NCBI GenBank assembly: GCA_039621445.1
Contig: CP154956.1
Coordinates: 47,473,291 to 47,537,290 of the forward strand
Direction of reading: 5' to 3'
DNA: 64,000 nt
Origin: Euglena gracilis
Taxonomy: Eukaryota > Euglenida > Euglenophyceae > Euglenales
The notes beneath the pieces are model-generated. The model saw only the letters and a program-made list of their open reading frames with translations. It was not told where the DNA came from and made no database searches. The position numbers and the translations under genes are program-made. This document shows, piece by piece, positions 9,478-20,499 of the stretch (its first letter is position 1; every line of letters starts with the position of its first letter).

Positions 9478-11780
9478 ATGCTGCCTGGACCTGGACCAGG
9501 TCCACCATGGCCGCAGCCTTCTGGCGCGCCCTACCCCCAGTACCCTCAGTATGCCGAGGTCCCGGTTCCGGGTGCCCCACATGCTGAGAGGGTTTCAGCC
9601 CCGGTATTCGCCGCGGCTACCGGCAGCCGGTCCGCATATGCGGTACCAGATCCGTCTGCCGTCCAGCAGCCGGCACCTCAGCCACCAGCGCAGCGCAGAT
9701 CGCGCCTGCCCCCGTATGCGGGAGAGATGACCTTCCGCACTACGGAGACGTCGGAGCGGGCGATGCGTATGTGCGCACGCCCCCCAACGGAGCCCTTTAT
9801 GCAAGCCCTTTGGGATGCATACTGTGCTCAGTTGTTGGTGGTAGCTAACACCCCTGTGGCTCAGTGGTGTCCCTGTGGTCAAGCCTTGATGACGGGGAGA
9901 CGGTATTTATCGTCGGCATCCGATGCCGGATTCGAGCCTGGCGAGACAATGATGGACCTGGGCGTGTATGTGCCGCCCATGCTGCAAACGCAGACGCCGG
10001 TGGGATCCCAAACCGTGCATATGCGTGAGCACACGCCCCCACCGGTAGGTGAGGCTGTGCATGTCCCACCTGGGATGACGAGAATTTTTGCTCGCCCGCC
10101 CTCGCCGCAGCGAATGCCGCCGCGCGAGCCGCCAGCGGAGCAATTTGTCTCGCAGTACGCGACGCACGCGGATTACCCGCGCGGCGCACGCGTGCTCCCA
10201 GCCGGACAGTCGGACGTGCCCCCTGAGGCATACGTCCAACACATGTTCATGCACTGGATGCCACAGGCATCACCGGTTGCCCCTGTCCCTGGCGTTGAGC
10301 CACGGCGGCAGGTGGAGCCCATAGTAGTGGAGGATGAACCTCCCCACCGTGTGGCAGCCCGACCGCCCAGTGCAGCTCCTGTCCAGACTGGGGATATCCC
10401 CTGTCGGCAGGAGACTTCCTACTACCACATGGCGCCTCCGGGAACCGAGCAGGATGAGCTTGCTCGGCACTTCCTTCAGGAGCCAGTATTCGCGTCTGAA
10501 GAGCACCGGGCGAGGTATTACTCCTCTCTGGCTGCCCTTCAGGGCCGTGGATACACCCCATACCATCCGTACCAGCCGCAGCTGCGGGTGGCAACCCCGG
10601 TATTAACCGGTGAGCCCCCGGCAGGTGTGGCAGTATTACCTGCCACCCTGAAGCGCGACAGGACTACGGAGAACCTTTCCACTATGTCCCGGAACATACC
10701 TGGACATTTTGGAACAGGCGCTCACCCAGAGTACTGGCACAGTATTTTGGTGAGGACTGCGTGTTGGATTTCCAGCACGGCACGTCCTTTGTTTGGACGT
10801 GCACCGTGTGCCACCATGTGCGGCACAACCAACCGCTTGTGCATGTGTGCAAGCGGCAGGTGCAATCCACGACGTTCCACCACAGGGCATATGTGCCGAA
10901 CTGTGTGGCGCTCGTATGTGGCGAGTGCCTGAACGCCTGGAAGCACAGCTTGAACTACTCCTACAATGAGAATGCTCACGACAGGGATATCCCTGCCTTG
11001 TGCATCAACTGTATAGGGGCCAAGTTCGTGCAGACTGCTGATGGAGCAGTCACCACCATTGTCCCCCACAAATGGGAGACACTGGAGAAGTGGAAGAATG
11101 AGTACAAACAGGTGGAAGGTCACCTGAAGCACTCCGACTTCCGAAAGGTAGAAAGCTACCGCCACACGGGAATGGCCCGTGAGTTCCAGATCGACGCTGG
11201 GGCAATGCGCCTCGCCGTCGAGGAACACGCCAAGGTAAGAATGCCTTACCTCTGGACTGATGGCGACTGGGAGACACAGGTTTACCCCCTGTTCTCCAAG
11301 CGTCAGCACGGCGGATACGCCTTGCCACTGTGGCCTTCTGAAGAACGCGATTTGGTGGACTTCAGAGGTTGGTTGGCGGCTGTATTACGGCCCCATACCG
11401 TAAGAGCTCGGACAGCGAGGTGGACGTATGACGTCAACTTCAAGCAGACCCCGGTGATGCCCCCGCAGGTGCCTGCAAATCACCCCCGGATGAATTACAT
11501 CATCTGGCCGGTGATGCTGCCCAGAATTTTCTGGGAGCAGATCCAACGGTACCTTCAGCATCATGCTGACCGTACCAGGGAGAAGCTGCCGGACAGTTAG
11601 ACCAAGGACTGGGAGACCACATCCTTTGATTTCAACGATCCGGAGCACAACACCATCCGGAGCGAATCAGCTCCGCAGCGTTCCCCACGCCAACTGGAGT
11701 TGGTTGAGGACCCATTAGGGGACCATCAGCACGACTACTGGCGTGAGGTGCGCGAACGCCCAGCCGACAAAGGCCGGTGA
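9478..11780 (+). pseudogene. Cys/His-rich ORF of unknown function downstream of integrase
   Basis: An ORF opens at 9478 with about 250 residues rich in Pro, Gln and Ala. Between about 10620 and 10740 the coding signal passes to the next frame (QYFGEDCVLDFQHGTSFVW is read from 10740), where it continues to TAG at 11598 and then, in frame, to TGA at 11778. The second part has paired cysteines (CTVCHHV, CGECLN, CINC) and histidines that could bind zinc, then a Trp-rich C-terminal half. I do not recognise the family. It starts 200 bases after the chromodomain integrase, behind a pyrimidine tract ending TTGCAG (9368-9373) that could be a 3' splice site. It shares the TATT-loop hairpins of element 1, so I infer an accessory gene of that element, but it could be a separate gene. 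Confidence 0.45.
10627..10646. repeat. small hairpin with TATTAC loop
   Basis: GTGGCAG, loop TATTAC, CTGCCAC: seven perfect pairs. It lies in the stretch of the 9478-11780 ORF where the coding frame changes, so it may mark an insertion that caused the shift. Confidence 0.8.
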
Positions 11781-13140
11781 GGTGGCTGTAAGCGCCAATG
11801 CGGCGTCTTTCAGAACCCTCGTCAGGTATTTGCCTGACAGCCTGTTCGGGTATTTGCCCAAACACCCCTTCGAAGACCCTTTGCGGTATTCGCCGCTAGT
11901 AAGTCCCCACCGGAATGCTGCCATGTGCAGGATTCCGTGCGCATGCATGCACACACCTCTCCCCTCTCCCCTCTCGCGGGCGTGCGACACGCAGCGCACA
12001 GGGCCGACGGCCTCTTTTCCCTCCTTTCCCTTTTTCTTTTCGGCCGTTTGAGGCCATAAGGCTGCCAGACAGCACAACTTTTCTGGCCTAAGCCAACCCC
12101 CCACTCCTCTCTACTTTCCGCCCGGGGCAGATGCTGTCGCCGGCAGTTGGTTTTGTAGAGTAGGATTTCCTTTTGCGTGGTCAGGTTTGACTGGCCATGC
12201 GCCCTGCCCAGGTTTGACTGGTCAGAGGCCCCCCTCCTTCCACACCCTCCCCATGGGTTTTCCTGGAATGCCCATGGACCCAACCCCAAGTGCCTTGGGC
12301 ACACCCAAACTGGGTGGATGGGTTTGCTTGGCAAGGAAACCTGCCAGCCCCATTTTACAGTGGGGTATAATATACTATATACCCATAAGCCACCGCAGAA
12401 TAGGTGAAACCATTTTGCGCGTTTTGGGCTTTTTGGGTCCCCTCCTTTTCGCCCCCCCCCTTTGAGTGGACCCGTGTGCGACGGAAAGGGCCCCTGTGGA
12501 TGCGCCAGAGTGCACCTCCCACAGACCAGGTCTGTGTCCGAAATCCCTGTGGCCAGAATGCCTGGTCCAAAGGGGAAATCGGGCATAGCCCTGGGAGGGG
12601 GATGTGTACCAGGCGTATGCTTCTGTCCCCTTCCGTTGAGGAAGTTAGGGTGGTAGCAGATCCTATTAGGATTTCCTAATGGGTGCCCCTTCTCTCTCCA
12701 CAGGTGGTATTCTGTTTTTCCCTTTGTCCTTCCTTTTTCTTCGGACCGGACTTGGATATCCAGTCCGTCCTCCCTGCATTGCTCTGTGCTTTGGTTCTTT
12801 GGAAGTGGGAAAGGGATTTTCTGTTACTCTGATTTTCAGTTCCCAAGTAGGTGCGCCAAGGCGAAAGCGAAGGGTTTTTGGGAAGTGGGAAAGGGGAATT
12901 GGGAATCAGACGTACACTCTTAGCCCAGCCATATCCAGCAAGTACCTTTGAATTTGCCCTGGGGCGCTCCTGGTATGCCATTTCCTTGAGGTTCTCTTTG
13001 ATCTCCTTAATTGGATTTTCCCTTTGCAAGTTTTTCCATTTATTTCTTGAACTCTTTGTATTCGATTGAATTGAAAAATTTAATTTGAACATTTGAATTC
13101 CAATGCACATTTAATATTGAATCCGTGGAGATAAGGAAGC
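11781..13140. other. no gene recognised; GC-variable spacer with hairpins
   Basis: Short ORFs on both strands show no known motif. The stretch holds a TATA-like hairpin (GGGTATA and TATACCC at 12363-12384), ATCC-TATTA-GGAT (12660-12672) and a stem around GGATATCC (12747-12767), so it resembles the texture of element 1. A 144-residue minus-strand ORF (12676-13110) is Lys/Asn-rich and could be a DIRS leader relic, but I cannot support that. Confidence 0.4.
11821..11896. repeat. cluster of three hairpins with TATT(T/C)G loops
   Basis: GTCAGG-TATTTG-CCTGAC (11821-11838), GGG-TATTTG-CCC (11848-11859) and GCGG-TATTCG-CCGC (11883-11896) follow one another within 76 bases. The stems differ but the loops are nearly the same, which argues against simple duplication of one sequence. 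Confidence 0.75.
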
Positions 13141-13144
13141 CTGA

Positions 13145-13220
13145 GGAAGGCAAATGCAGTAAGGGGGTGGTCAGGTAGTAGCGGAGGGTTCCGCTACTTT
13201 GTGCACGCATGCGCTCTGGC
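13145..13220 (+). repeat. terminal-type repeat with 9-bp hairpin, copy 1
   Basis: This roughly 76-base sequence is nearly identical to 22121-22196. It contains AGTAGCGGA-GGGT-TCCGCTACT, a nine-pair hairpin, followed by TTGTGC and CGCATGCGCTCTGGCCG. It sits at the outer (3') side of the Ty3-like element B integrase half. In current orientation the two copies are direct repeats; relative to the coding strand of element B they are inverted. Confidence 0.85.
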
Positions 13221-15777
13221 CGCCGCCGCCCACACTCCTCTTCCTACCGAGGCGTCGGCCTCGCCTGCCTTTGGCTTACCCCGGCGGGGGGCGGAAGCGA
13301 TGCGCACCAGGTGTTGGCGGCGGCCCCTGGGGTGCGGCGCCGGGCGGGACCAAAAAGACCAACTCCGGAATCTTCCGCTTTGCGGAAGTTCCTAATTTTA
13401 GTTCAATGGACTGCCTCTCTGTAGGTGGGTCCAAGCCTGAACACTTCGTCCATCAAGCTGGCAAAGTCTTGTGCATTCAAATATCAAGGATAAGAAAGGG
13501 AAAGACACCCCAAGGAGACACCCAGAAAACTCAGGCATCGAGTGCCTATGTACAACGAGGGAAAGGAACGTTATAACTGAGGGATGCAAATATGGGACTG
13601 TACTGAGGGAACTTCGGCCTGCGGTTCACTTTGGCTCCGTCCTCCACGGAGCCCCGGGCGCGGTGCGCTGTTTGGCTTCCGGCCGCACCGGTGGGACCGG
13701 CTGCGGGTGGGGCTCTGTGGGCTCGGGTTGGGTGTGCGACCGACCGCCCACTCCCTTTTTGGAAGCGCCGGCGGCCTGGTGGGTGAGGATGCCGTCCGGG
13801 CTGTCTTGCAGGCTGCGGCCGGGGAGTGGGTAAGGCATGTGCGCGCCCCGGCGGGCCTGGAGGGCGTGCTTGGGACCGCCCTTCGCTGGGGGGGGGGGCG
13901 TGCCTCGCTTGGACTTGGCCGCGCCGCTTGCCTCCACGGAAGCCTGGTTGGTGTTCACAGCCCTTCGATCGTCTGCCCGCGATGGACAATCCGACTGGGG
14001 GCAGGCCTCCGTGTGGCAGAGGCGGGCTGCCTCCGGGGTCTGGCTGGTCGGTCTGGCTGGTGTTCGTGCTCCTGTCCTGGCGCCACCCTGGGCTGGAGGG
14101 GGGGGGGGGCTGATCTTTTTTTTGGTCGCCCCCCCCCCGGGTGGGGGGGGAGCGGTTTTTTTTGGCCGCCCCCTGGGCGGGGTGCTTTTTTTTGCCGTCC
14201 CCTGGGGGATTTTTTTCCGTCGCCCCGTGGGGAGGACTTTTTTTTGGGTGCCCTTCTTCGTGCGTGGTGGGGGGCAGGGGCTGGTGTGGTGGATTTTCCA
14301 GCAAGCGGGTTTGGTGTGCCGAGTCTGGTTTCCCCCGGCGGGGGGGCTGCCTTTGGTGTGTGCGGTCCCCTCCAGTTGTGCTCTGGGGGGGGGGGGCTCT
14401 CGTGTTGTGCGCGGCTTTGGGGTGCCCTCCCCCTTGTGCTCTGAGGCGTGCTCGCTGTGTGTCTCGGGCTGCCTTGCGTGTGGGGGGCTGTGCGCGCGGC
14501 GTGGCTGCCGTTCCATGTGCGGGGGAGGGGGGGAGGCGTGCGCGCTCTCTGGACTGCCATTCTCTTGGGCCGGGGCGGTCTGGCTTGCCTGCCCCCTCGG
14601 GGCCGCTTTGCTGGCTTGGCCCCTCTGGGCTCGCTGGTCTGCTCCGCTTCTGGTTGGCCCCTCGTGGTTCGCGGTGCCTTGTCATGGGGCTCTGGGTTCC
14701 CCGCTCTCGTCCTGCGTTGGGGGTCGGGGTGGCTTGTTTCCTGACTTTTGATCTGACTCTCTCGGGCTCTCTGGCTGCCCTGACATGCCCTGCGGGTGGC
14801 GTGTCTGCTATTGCCACCCGCTGTTGCCTAGCGCCCCTTCCCACCTGGGCCGCGGTGCCGTGGCCTTATTTGAGGCCGGGGTCAGGATATTCGGTGTTCC
14901 AGGAAAGAAAAGTGTGACAGGGAAAAGGTGCGGTCCAGGGTCAACCCTCACCACTGGTCAACCACAGCCTCCTGTGCTGCTCGCCGAATCGTAATCAACG
15001 GCTGCGCTGCACTGTTAAATCGACGAGAAAACTGACGATGGGCACCAGGATGCAGTGAAAATGATCCGGTAAACGATGCAGATGGAACAGAATGATGGTA
15101 CAGCCGAACCCCCTTACTCACCCGAGGTTGGCAGCAGGCTTTTCCGCTCCCCCCCGCCCGCCTCTCTCAGGCCTGGGTAGCCAGGGCCGATGGGAGGCGT
15201 CCTGCTGGGTCCTGTCCGCCAGGTCGCACCGTGGGCCTTCTGGGCCTTTAGGGCCGGTCCCTCCGGTGGTGGGCCCCCCACCCGCCTGGGATGCGAGGGA
15301 CAGGTCACTGGGCAGCCTGGGTACGAACCGTCAGACCTGGGTGGGGTAGGCTGGGGGCTCGGTGCCACACGGGCACACACAGCTACGTTGGGTCGCATGG
15401 TACCGTGCATGGGGTCAGACGAGCCATGGGGGCACGTTTTCGGGCGGTGCTGTGGGTGAGGGGTCGGTGTTCTGCGGTGCGTTTGGAGACGTATCGGTGC
15501 GTCGGAGGCTGAGGTGAGAGGAACTGCGGGGCTGCGGGAGTGGGGTACTGAGCTGATGTTTGGTTGATGATGGTTGTGTGGAGAGGTTGGGGAAGCTGAG
15601 GGTGTTGTTGGAGGTTGGAGCTGTGTTGATGTTGCCGCTTCTGCCTTTGTCAGGGCCAGGTGGGCCCGACCGTCACCTAAGGAGGGCCTCTCTTTAGGCT
15701 GTGTGGGCTTGGGCGTTTTTTGGGGCTGTCCCCTTCCTGGCTTGCAGTTCCCTCGGCTGGTGTTGGTCTCTCCCGTT
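13221..15777. other. GC-rich segment between repeat copy 1 and integrase B
   Basis: About 2.5 kb, extremely GC-rich from 13.2 to 14.9 kb, with poly-G runs near 13890, 14100 and 14385. Long ORFs exist on both strands (432 codons minus at 13546-14844, about 300 plus at 13837-14751), as expected when stops are rare. The minus one is Pro/Arg/Gly-rich without a recognisable domain. By position it is the 3' untranslated or accessory part of element B. From 15.0 to 15.78 kb I see nothing recognisable. Confidence 0.4.
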
Positions 15778-17508
15778 TCACGTTAGGTGCTGTGGTGGCT
15801 GTTCGCCGTTTTCTCCTGTGCTGGTGGGGTGTTTTTGTCTCTGCGGTTTTGCTGTGGATGAGCAGCTGCTGGTTGGTCTCCTTCTCCACCCATGTCCACT
15901 CGGTGGTGGGCTCCTTCCACTAAAGTGGCCACTTCTTGCCTTGCCTCGGTCCTCCTTCCACAGCTGACAGCCACACCCTGGCCACCTCTGCTGGATGTTT
16001 GGCCAGATGGGCCATGACAACTCCTTCGGCTTCTTCTTCTGGATGTCATCGACGATGGGCTGGCTGTAACTGTGGAAGAAGTGGTGCAGTGGTTCCAGGT
16101 GAGTTCGGTGGAACCTTTCCACTGCACCTTGAACTGCAGCTCTGTTCTTCAGTGGGTCACCACTTTTTCGACACCTCCACTCGTCGATCCCGGTTGGAGG
16201 ACCAGACCGGGCCTGCTTGAAGTGGAATAGCTTCACAGGTGATCCCAGCTCTTCATCTCCCTCTGTGTATGCGTTCAGCTTGCACCGGTCAGCTTCTTGC
16301 ATCCTTCCTTCCTGCAGCTCCACCACGTAGCCGTGCTCACTCCCCCTCTCCATCACGCGCCATGGGCCAAGCCAGTAGCTCTCCAGCTTCTCTCCTGGCT
16401 TGCCCCTTGGCCGCAGGTGCCACGCCTGGCAGCCCACTTGCAGTGGTAGCAGCTCCTTGCGTCTCTTGTTCAATTGCTCGGTATTTTTATGGTGCAGCTG
16501 GTTCACAGTGTCCGCAACGTTCTTGTCCACCAACTTATGCCGCTCTAAGAGGATGACTGCATCTTGTTCCGCAGCTGCTTCTGCAGTTGTGCCTCCATCT
16601 GACCTGCTCTGCCGATGGCGGGGTGGTCGTGTGCTTGGAAGTAGGCGTGCCGCACACCTTGCAGGGCGCACATGGTTCGCCTTCACGCTTGGGATCCCAT
16701 AGGGCGACCACCACTTGCGGTACATCGCCTTGGCGACCTTGGCTGCCGTCAACCTCCTCGTGTAGTGTGCCATGGCCGCTGTGTCTGTCGACGCAGCCTG
16801 CGACGACATTGAACAGCTTGCACTCGAACTCCACCTCGGTCATCACAAACAGGTCGACGCAGACGCTTGTAATGATGTGGAGCGGCACCGGTGTCGGTGC
16901 CAGCTTTAGGTGCAGCGGCTGATGTGGCTGTTCCACTGCTTGGCGGCAGTTGCAGACTTTCTGCATCATCTCGGCCAGCTTCTTTGCCCCCTCCTCGTCG
17001 GCGAACTGGAAGAAACGGTGAGCATCCTTCATCAGCATCTTGCCTGCCCAATGGCCCGTCTGGGCATGCTGTGCTCTGAGGAGCTTGCCCACCGGGCCCG
17101 TCGGCACGCACCAGACCCCATGCTTCAGGAGACTTTTGTGTTCAACCCGGTAGCCCTTGGGCCACGGGTCTCCGATCTTGGTGTCGCGCTACACGGTTTG
17201 CCATCTGGGGCACTTCTCGTAGTGCGGTCCCCAGTCCATGGTGTAAATGTCGGTGTCCCCCTCGGCGTCTGCGGGGTTGGTGATGGGATGATCAGGGGCT
17301 GATGTGGTAGGGGAGGATGTTGGGATGTCGGGTGATGATGACGATTGTGAGGGAGCCGGGATGCTGGAAGACGGAGGTTGCGGTTGCATGATAGAGGTGT
17401 CGAGAAGTTGATGAGGTGATGATGGATCAGCGGTCGATGTTGTGGTATCCTTTTCCTTGGGTGTTTCTGTTGAGGGTGCTGTGGTTTCAACCACGTCCTC
17501 CTGTTCAT
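15778..17508 (-). pseudogene. integrase of Ty3-like element B, decayed
   Basis: Read on the minus strand, residues of an HHCC finger are visible (AQHAQTGHWAGKML, then VCNCRQAVEQPHQPLHL), followed by a catalytic-type Asp in SVCVDLFVM (about 16855) and, after a frameshift near 16750, KWWSPYGIPS from the core. The expected second Asp motif is garbled. The C-terminal segment (QVGCQAWHLRPRG, YWLGPWRVMERG, HGYVVELQEG) matches the GPF/Y region of Ty3 integrases. A Ser/Thr/Pro-rich linker (17190-17494) lies before the finger. This was the integrase joining element B to host DNA; it is now broken by frameshifts and lost motifs. No chromodomain is seen. Confidence 0.8.
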
Positions 17509-17547
17509 CCTCTGAGTCCTTGGCTGGTTTGCTGCTGGTCTGTGGGA

Positions 17548-18374
17548 CTACTGGTTTTTTTGTTTTTCTTTGGCATGCTGCTGGCTTCTCTGGTGGGTCT
17601 GGTGGGCCTTGTTTGCTGTGCCTTGCTGTGCTGGGCTTGACTTATCCATGTCGGTGGACCCCTCGGCTGTTCGTGCTGGCTGGTTCTTTTTCATCTGTGC
17701 TCGGGTGGTCACTGCCACTCCAGTGTTCCCGGAGGTTCTGTGTTTGAGTCGTACGAAGCATACTTGCTTTTCTTCGGAGGCTGTGTCGATTGGCTGAGTG
17801 GCCTTTGGACACGATCTCTCCTCTTCCTTCTCCTTCTCCTTCTCCTTCTCCTTCCTTCTCGTGTCTTGATCGGTGCAATACCAGGTGATGTCCTTGAAGC
17901 CTTGGCTGGCGGGATATGCCCATCTTGAGAGCGCGTCTCCGATGCTGTTTGCTTGGCCTGGCACGTGGATGACTTCCAGCCGGAAGTTGTTCAGCTTCGT
18001 ATGCCACCTTGCCCGACGGTCTTGTGGGCCGAATCCTGCGACATGCTATTTGTGCCACCCTTGTAGGCTCTTGTGGTCTGTCAGCACCAGCACCTTGCGT
18101 ACACTTGTCCAGGGCGGAGACGATTGCATATGTCTCCTTGTCCCTGGTGTCCCACTTCTGTCGTTGGCCATCGGTGAGCTTGCCGCTCATGAAGGCCACG
18201 GGGATGGAGGCACCTGGCTTGATGTCCGCGAGGGACGGGAGTCCTTCCACCAGTGGGAACTGCTCCAGCGCCGCACCCACCACATAGTCCGATGCATCTT
18301 TCCGAAGGACAAAGGGCTTGGTTGGGTCCATGTGGTACAGCTCGAAGTCCGCCACGAGTGCCTGCTTCAGGCGC
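17548..18374 (-). pseudogene. RNase H of Ty3-like element B
   Basis: On the minus strand: PTKPFVLRKDASDYVVGAAL gives the first catalytic Asp, then DGQRQKWDTRDKETYAIVSAL. After a frameshift near 18100 the tail VPGQANSIGDALSR is read in another frame (17548-17964). It continues the RT directly upstream and leads to the integrase linker. A GAGAAG-type hexamer microsatellite at 17820-17855 encodes a Lys/Glu run and marks slippage. Role: removal of element RNA during reverse transcription; inactive here because of the frameshift. Confidence 0.85.
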
Positions 18375-19151
18375 TCAAATGCCTTCCCATCCTTCCTTGG
18401 TCCACGACACCGGATGTTTGCTCCCTACCTTGGCGAGCTCACAGGGCAGCTTCAGCTTTTCCTGCAGCGGTGCCGCATATTCGGCAAACATTTGGACATA
18501 TCCGCTGTAATAGTTGCACAGCCCCAAAAATGCCCGTAGGCTGGAGACGTTCTTGGGCAGCTCCCACTTCTGGACAGCTGCCAGCTTTCCTGTGGCTGGC
18601 GACCTTCTTCCTCCTACCAGCACGTGGCCGACAAACTCCACTAGGCGCATGAACAGCTTGACCTTCCTGGCGTCCGACACCCACTTGTCGCGCTCGAGGG
18701 CTGCCAGCGTCTCCCGGACATCTGCGGCATTGGCCTTCAGGAAGCCTTCTTCTGATTGGCCGACTTTTCTTTTGGTGCAGATGATGATGTCATCAAAGTA
18801 CGGCCTTGAGTGCCTTTGCAGTCCGGCACACGTGACACCGATGTCACGTTGAAGCATTGCCGGGCCCACAATCATCCCTTGTGGGACCACGGTTCACTGT
18901 CACAGGCCGCGCGGCATTTGGACGTTGGTGGTTGGCTGGGACTCGGCGTCAAGGGCGACTTGATGGAAGGCATCCCGGAGGTCCACTGTGCTTAACAGCT
19001 CACATCTTGCTTGCTCGGCCACGATCTCCTCGTTGAGGGACAGCGGGCAACTTTCCGGCTGCAGCTGCTTGTTGGTGAGTGCGTAATCGCACACCAGTCT
19101 CCACTTCCCACCTTTATTTTTTATTATGAAGGCGGTAAAGGAAGGCGGAAG
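18375..19151 (-). pseudogene. reverse transcriptase of Ty3-like element B, 5' truncated
   Basis: Two minus-strand segments. The first, up to 19151, has FTAFIIKNKGGKWRLVCDY and STVDLRDAFHQV, the RT fingers and first catalytic Asp. The second (18375-18890) has MVPQGMIVGPAMLQR, the PYFDDIIIC catalytic box (YFDD, near 18800) and the thumb FVGHVLVGGRRSP. About 60 residues normally found before the KKKGGKWRL-type motif are missing: at 19152 the sequence switches abruptly to DIRS element A. The breakpoint falls at GAGTC. It is the pol half whose gag half lies on the opposite strand at 22.2-24.5 kb. Confidence 0.9.
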
Positions 19152-20499
19152 GAGTCTGTTTCTGAGCTCTTTCACAGACATTGCTGAGAGTGGTTTTTCA
19201 ATCTCTGATGATGTGCTCTAGAAGTGCAGTGGGGGCCCAAAGAAATGGGCATTCCTGCAGACATTTGCATTCCATTTTCTTTTCAATATATCCAGAAGAG
19301 GGGGAAAAAATCCATGAACCAAGTCCTGGGAGTAACAAAGCTGCTGCATATACATTTCTTGCAGTGTTGAGGCTGTGAACAGCCAGGTAGGGGATGGCTT
19401 CAGCCATCTTGTGGACTGTGCAGTCCTGCAGGGGCACCATTTGTGCAACAATATGCCCACAAGAGTCCAGAAGGCTGAGTCATATCTTTTGAAATTTCCC
19501 AGATTTTTATGTAAGTGTCGATACTGGACATCGAAACTTCCTGGGATTGTCATATTTGCTTGGAACAATCAAGCAGGCTAAATCCCACCTTAGGGTGGGG
19601 GAGCATCTCCTCCACCCAGCTGTTGGTGAACAGACCCCACTGGGGGGGTACCAGCAAAACTTTGCTTCCTGCTTCCTGATTGACATTATTTGGCGCCACC
19701 ATGATGTCGACTCCCAGTGGGGTACGATCAGCAAGCAATTTAGATCTGAGTTTAGTATTCATCTCTGAACCCACTTGGGAATGATCCTCCAGGGAGGATT
19801 CACATAAACTGGGGGGAGGCCATTTAAATCTGCCTTGAAAGGCATCCACCAGCAAAGCCCCTTGGTGGGGGTATCGACAAATGAACTTCGTATGTTGTTG
19901 TTGCTTGGGGTGCAAAACATGTTAATTTGTGTGGATATGTCCCTTTTGAAAAACTGCGGAAAGAGGTGAAATCGTGTAGATTTAGGGTGTAATCCCCTGG
20001 TCCTTTTTACTCGTCGGGCTTAATGTCGGCCCATGGGTGGGGTCGACATTAAGCTCTGGCGGCAATTAAGCACCTGCGAGACTTGGCTACTTCTTGGCTG
20101 GGAACCCAAACCACCTGCAAATTCATTTGCTTTTATTGACAACCGTACAGAAATCCTGCACCTTTTGGCCAGAATTTCTGTCCATACCCCCCCCCCCATT
20201 GCCAGGTGGTGCTGTCTGAGAATAGTTCCTGAGAGGCCTTGGATTGAAACGCCCCGCCAACACCTGGATGTAGAAACACTTTTAACTCCAGAACTTGATC
20301 TTCGACCCCGTGGGGAATGGTCAGGGTGTGGTCCCCACCCCATGTGATGTGCAGATCCACCATTTTTCAAATTTGTTGTGTCAGAACCTTGAGAGAATGG
20401 CTTTGAAACTAACTGACTTTCCCCACGATAGAACTGAGCTTTCTGCAACTCATTTTTTGTGTGCTTACAGCACCTTTCCCAACTCCTTTCTTAGGGTTT
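19152..20499 (-). pseudogene. DIRS element A: RNase H, DIRS-type domain and N-terminal recombinase
   Basis: Read from 20499 down to 19152 on the minus strand, across several frames, the sequence parallels element D (33.9-35.6 kb): a GGGVWTEIL-like RNase H remnant, KFICRYPHQGALLVDAF of the DIRS-type domain, then the recombinase N-terminal helices (IDTYIKNLGNFKRYDSAF, PCRTAQSTRWLKPSP) and finally VKELRNRL. It stops at 19152, about ten residues before the catalytic Arg. The continuation of this same gene is found on the plus strand from 24543. Frameshifts are numerous, so the copy is dead. Confidence 0.75.

Noticed and set aside
12676-13110. Minus-strand Lys/Asn-rich ORF as the DIRS A leader
   Set aside because: No motif shared with the leaders of C or F; orientation does not fit the reconstruction.
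13546-14844. 432-codon minus-strand Pro/Arg-rich ORF as a gene
   Set aside because: The block is so GC-rich that long open frames are expected on both strands; no motif is present.
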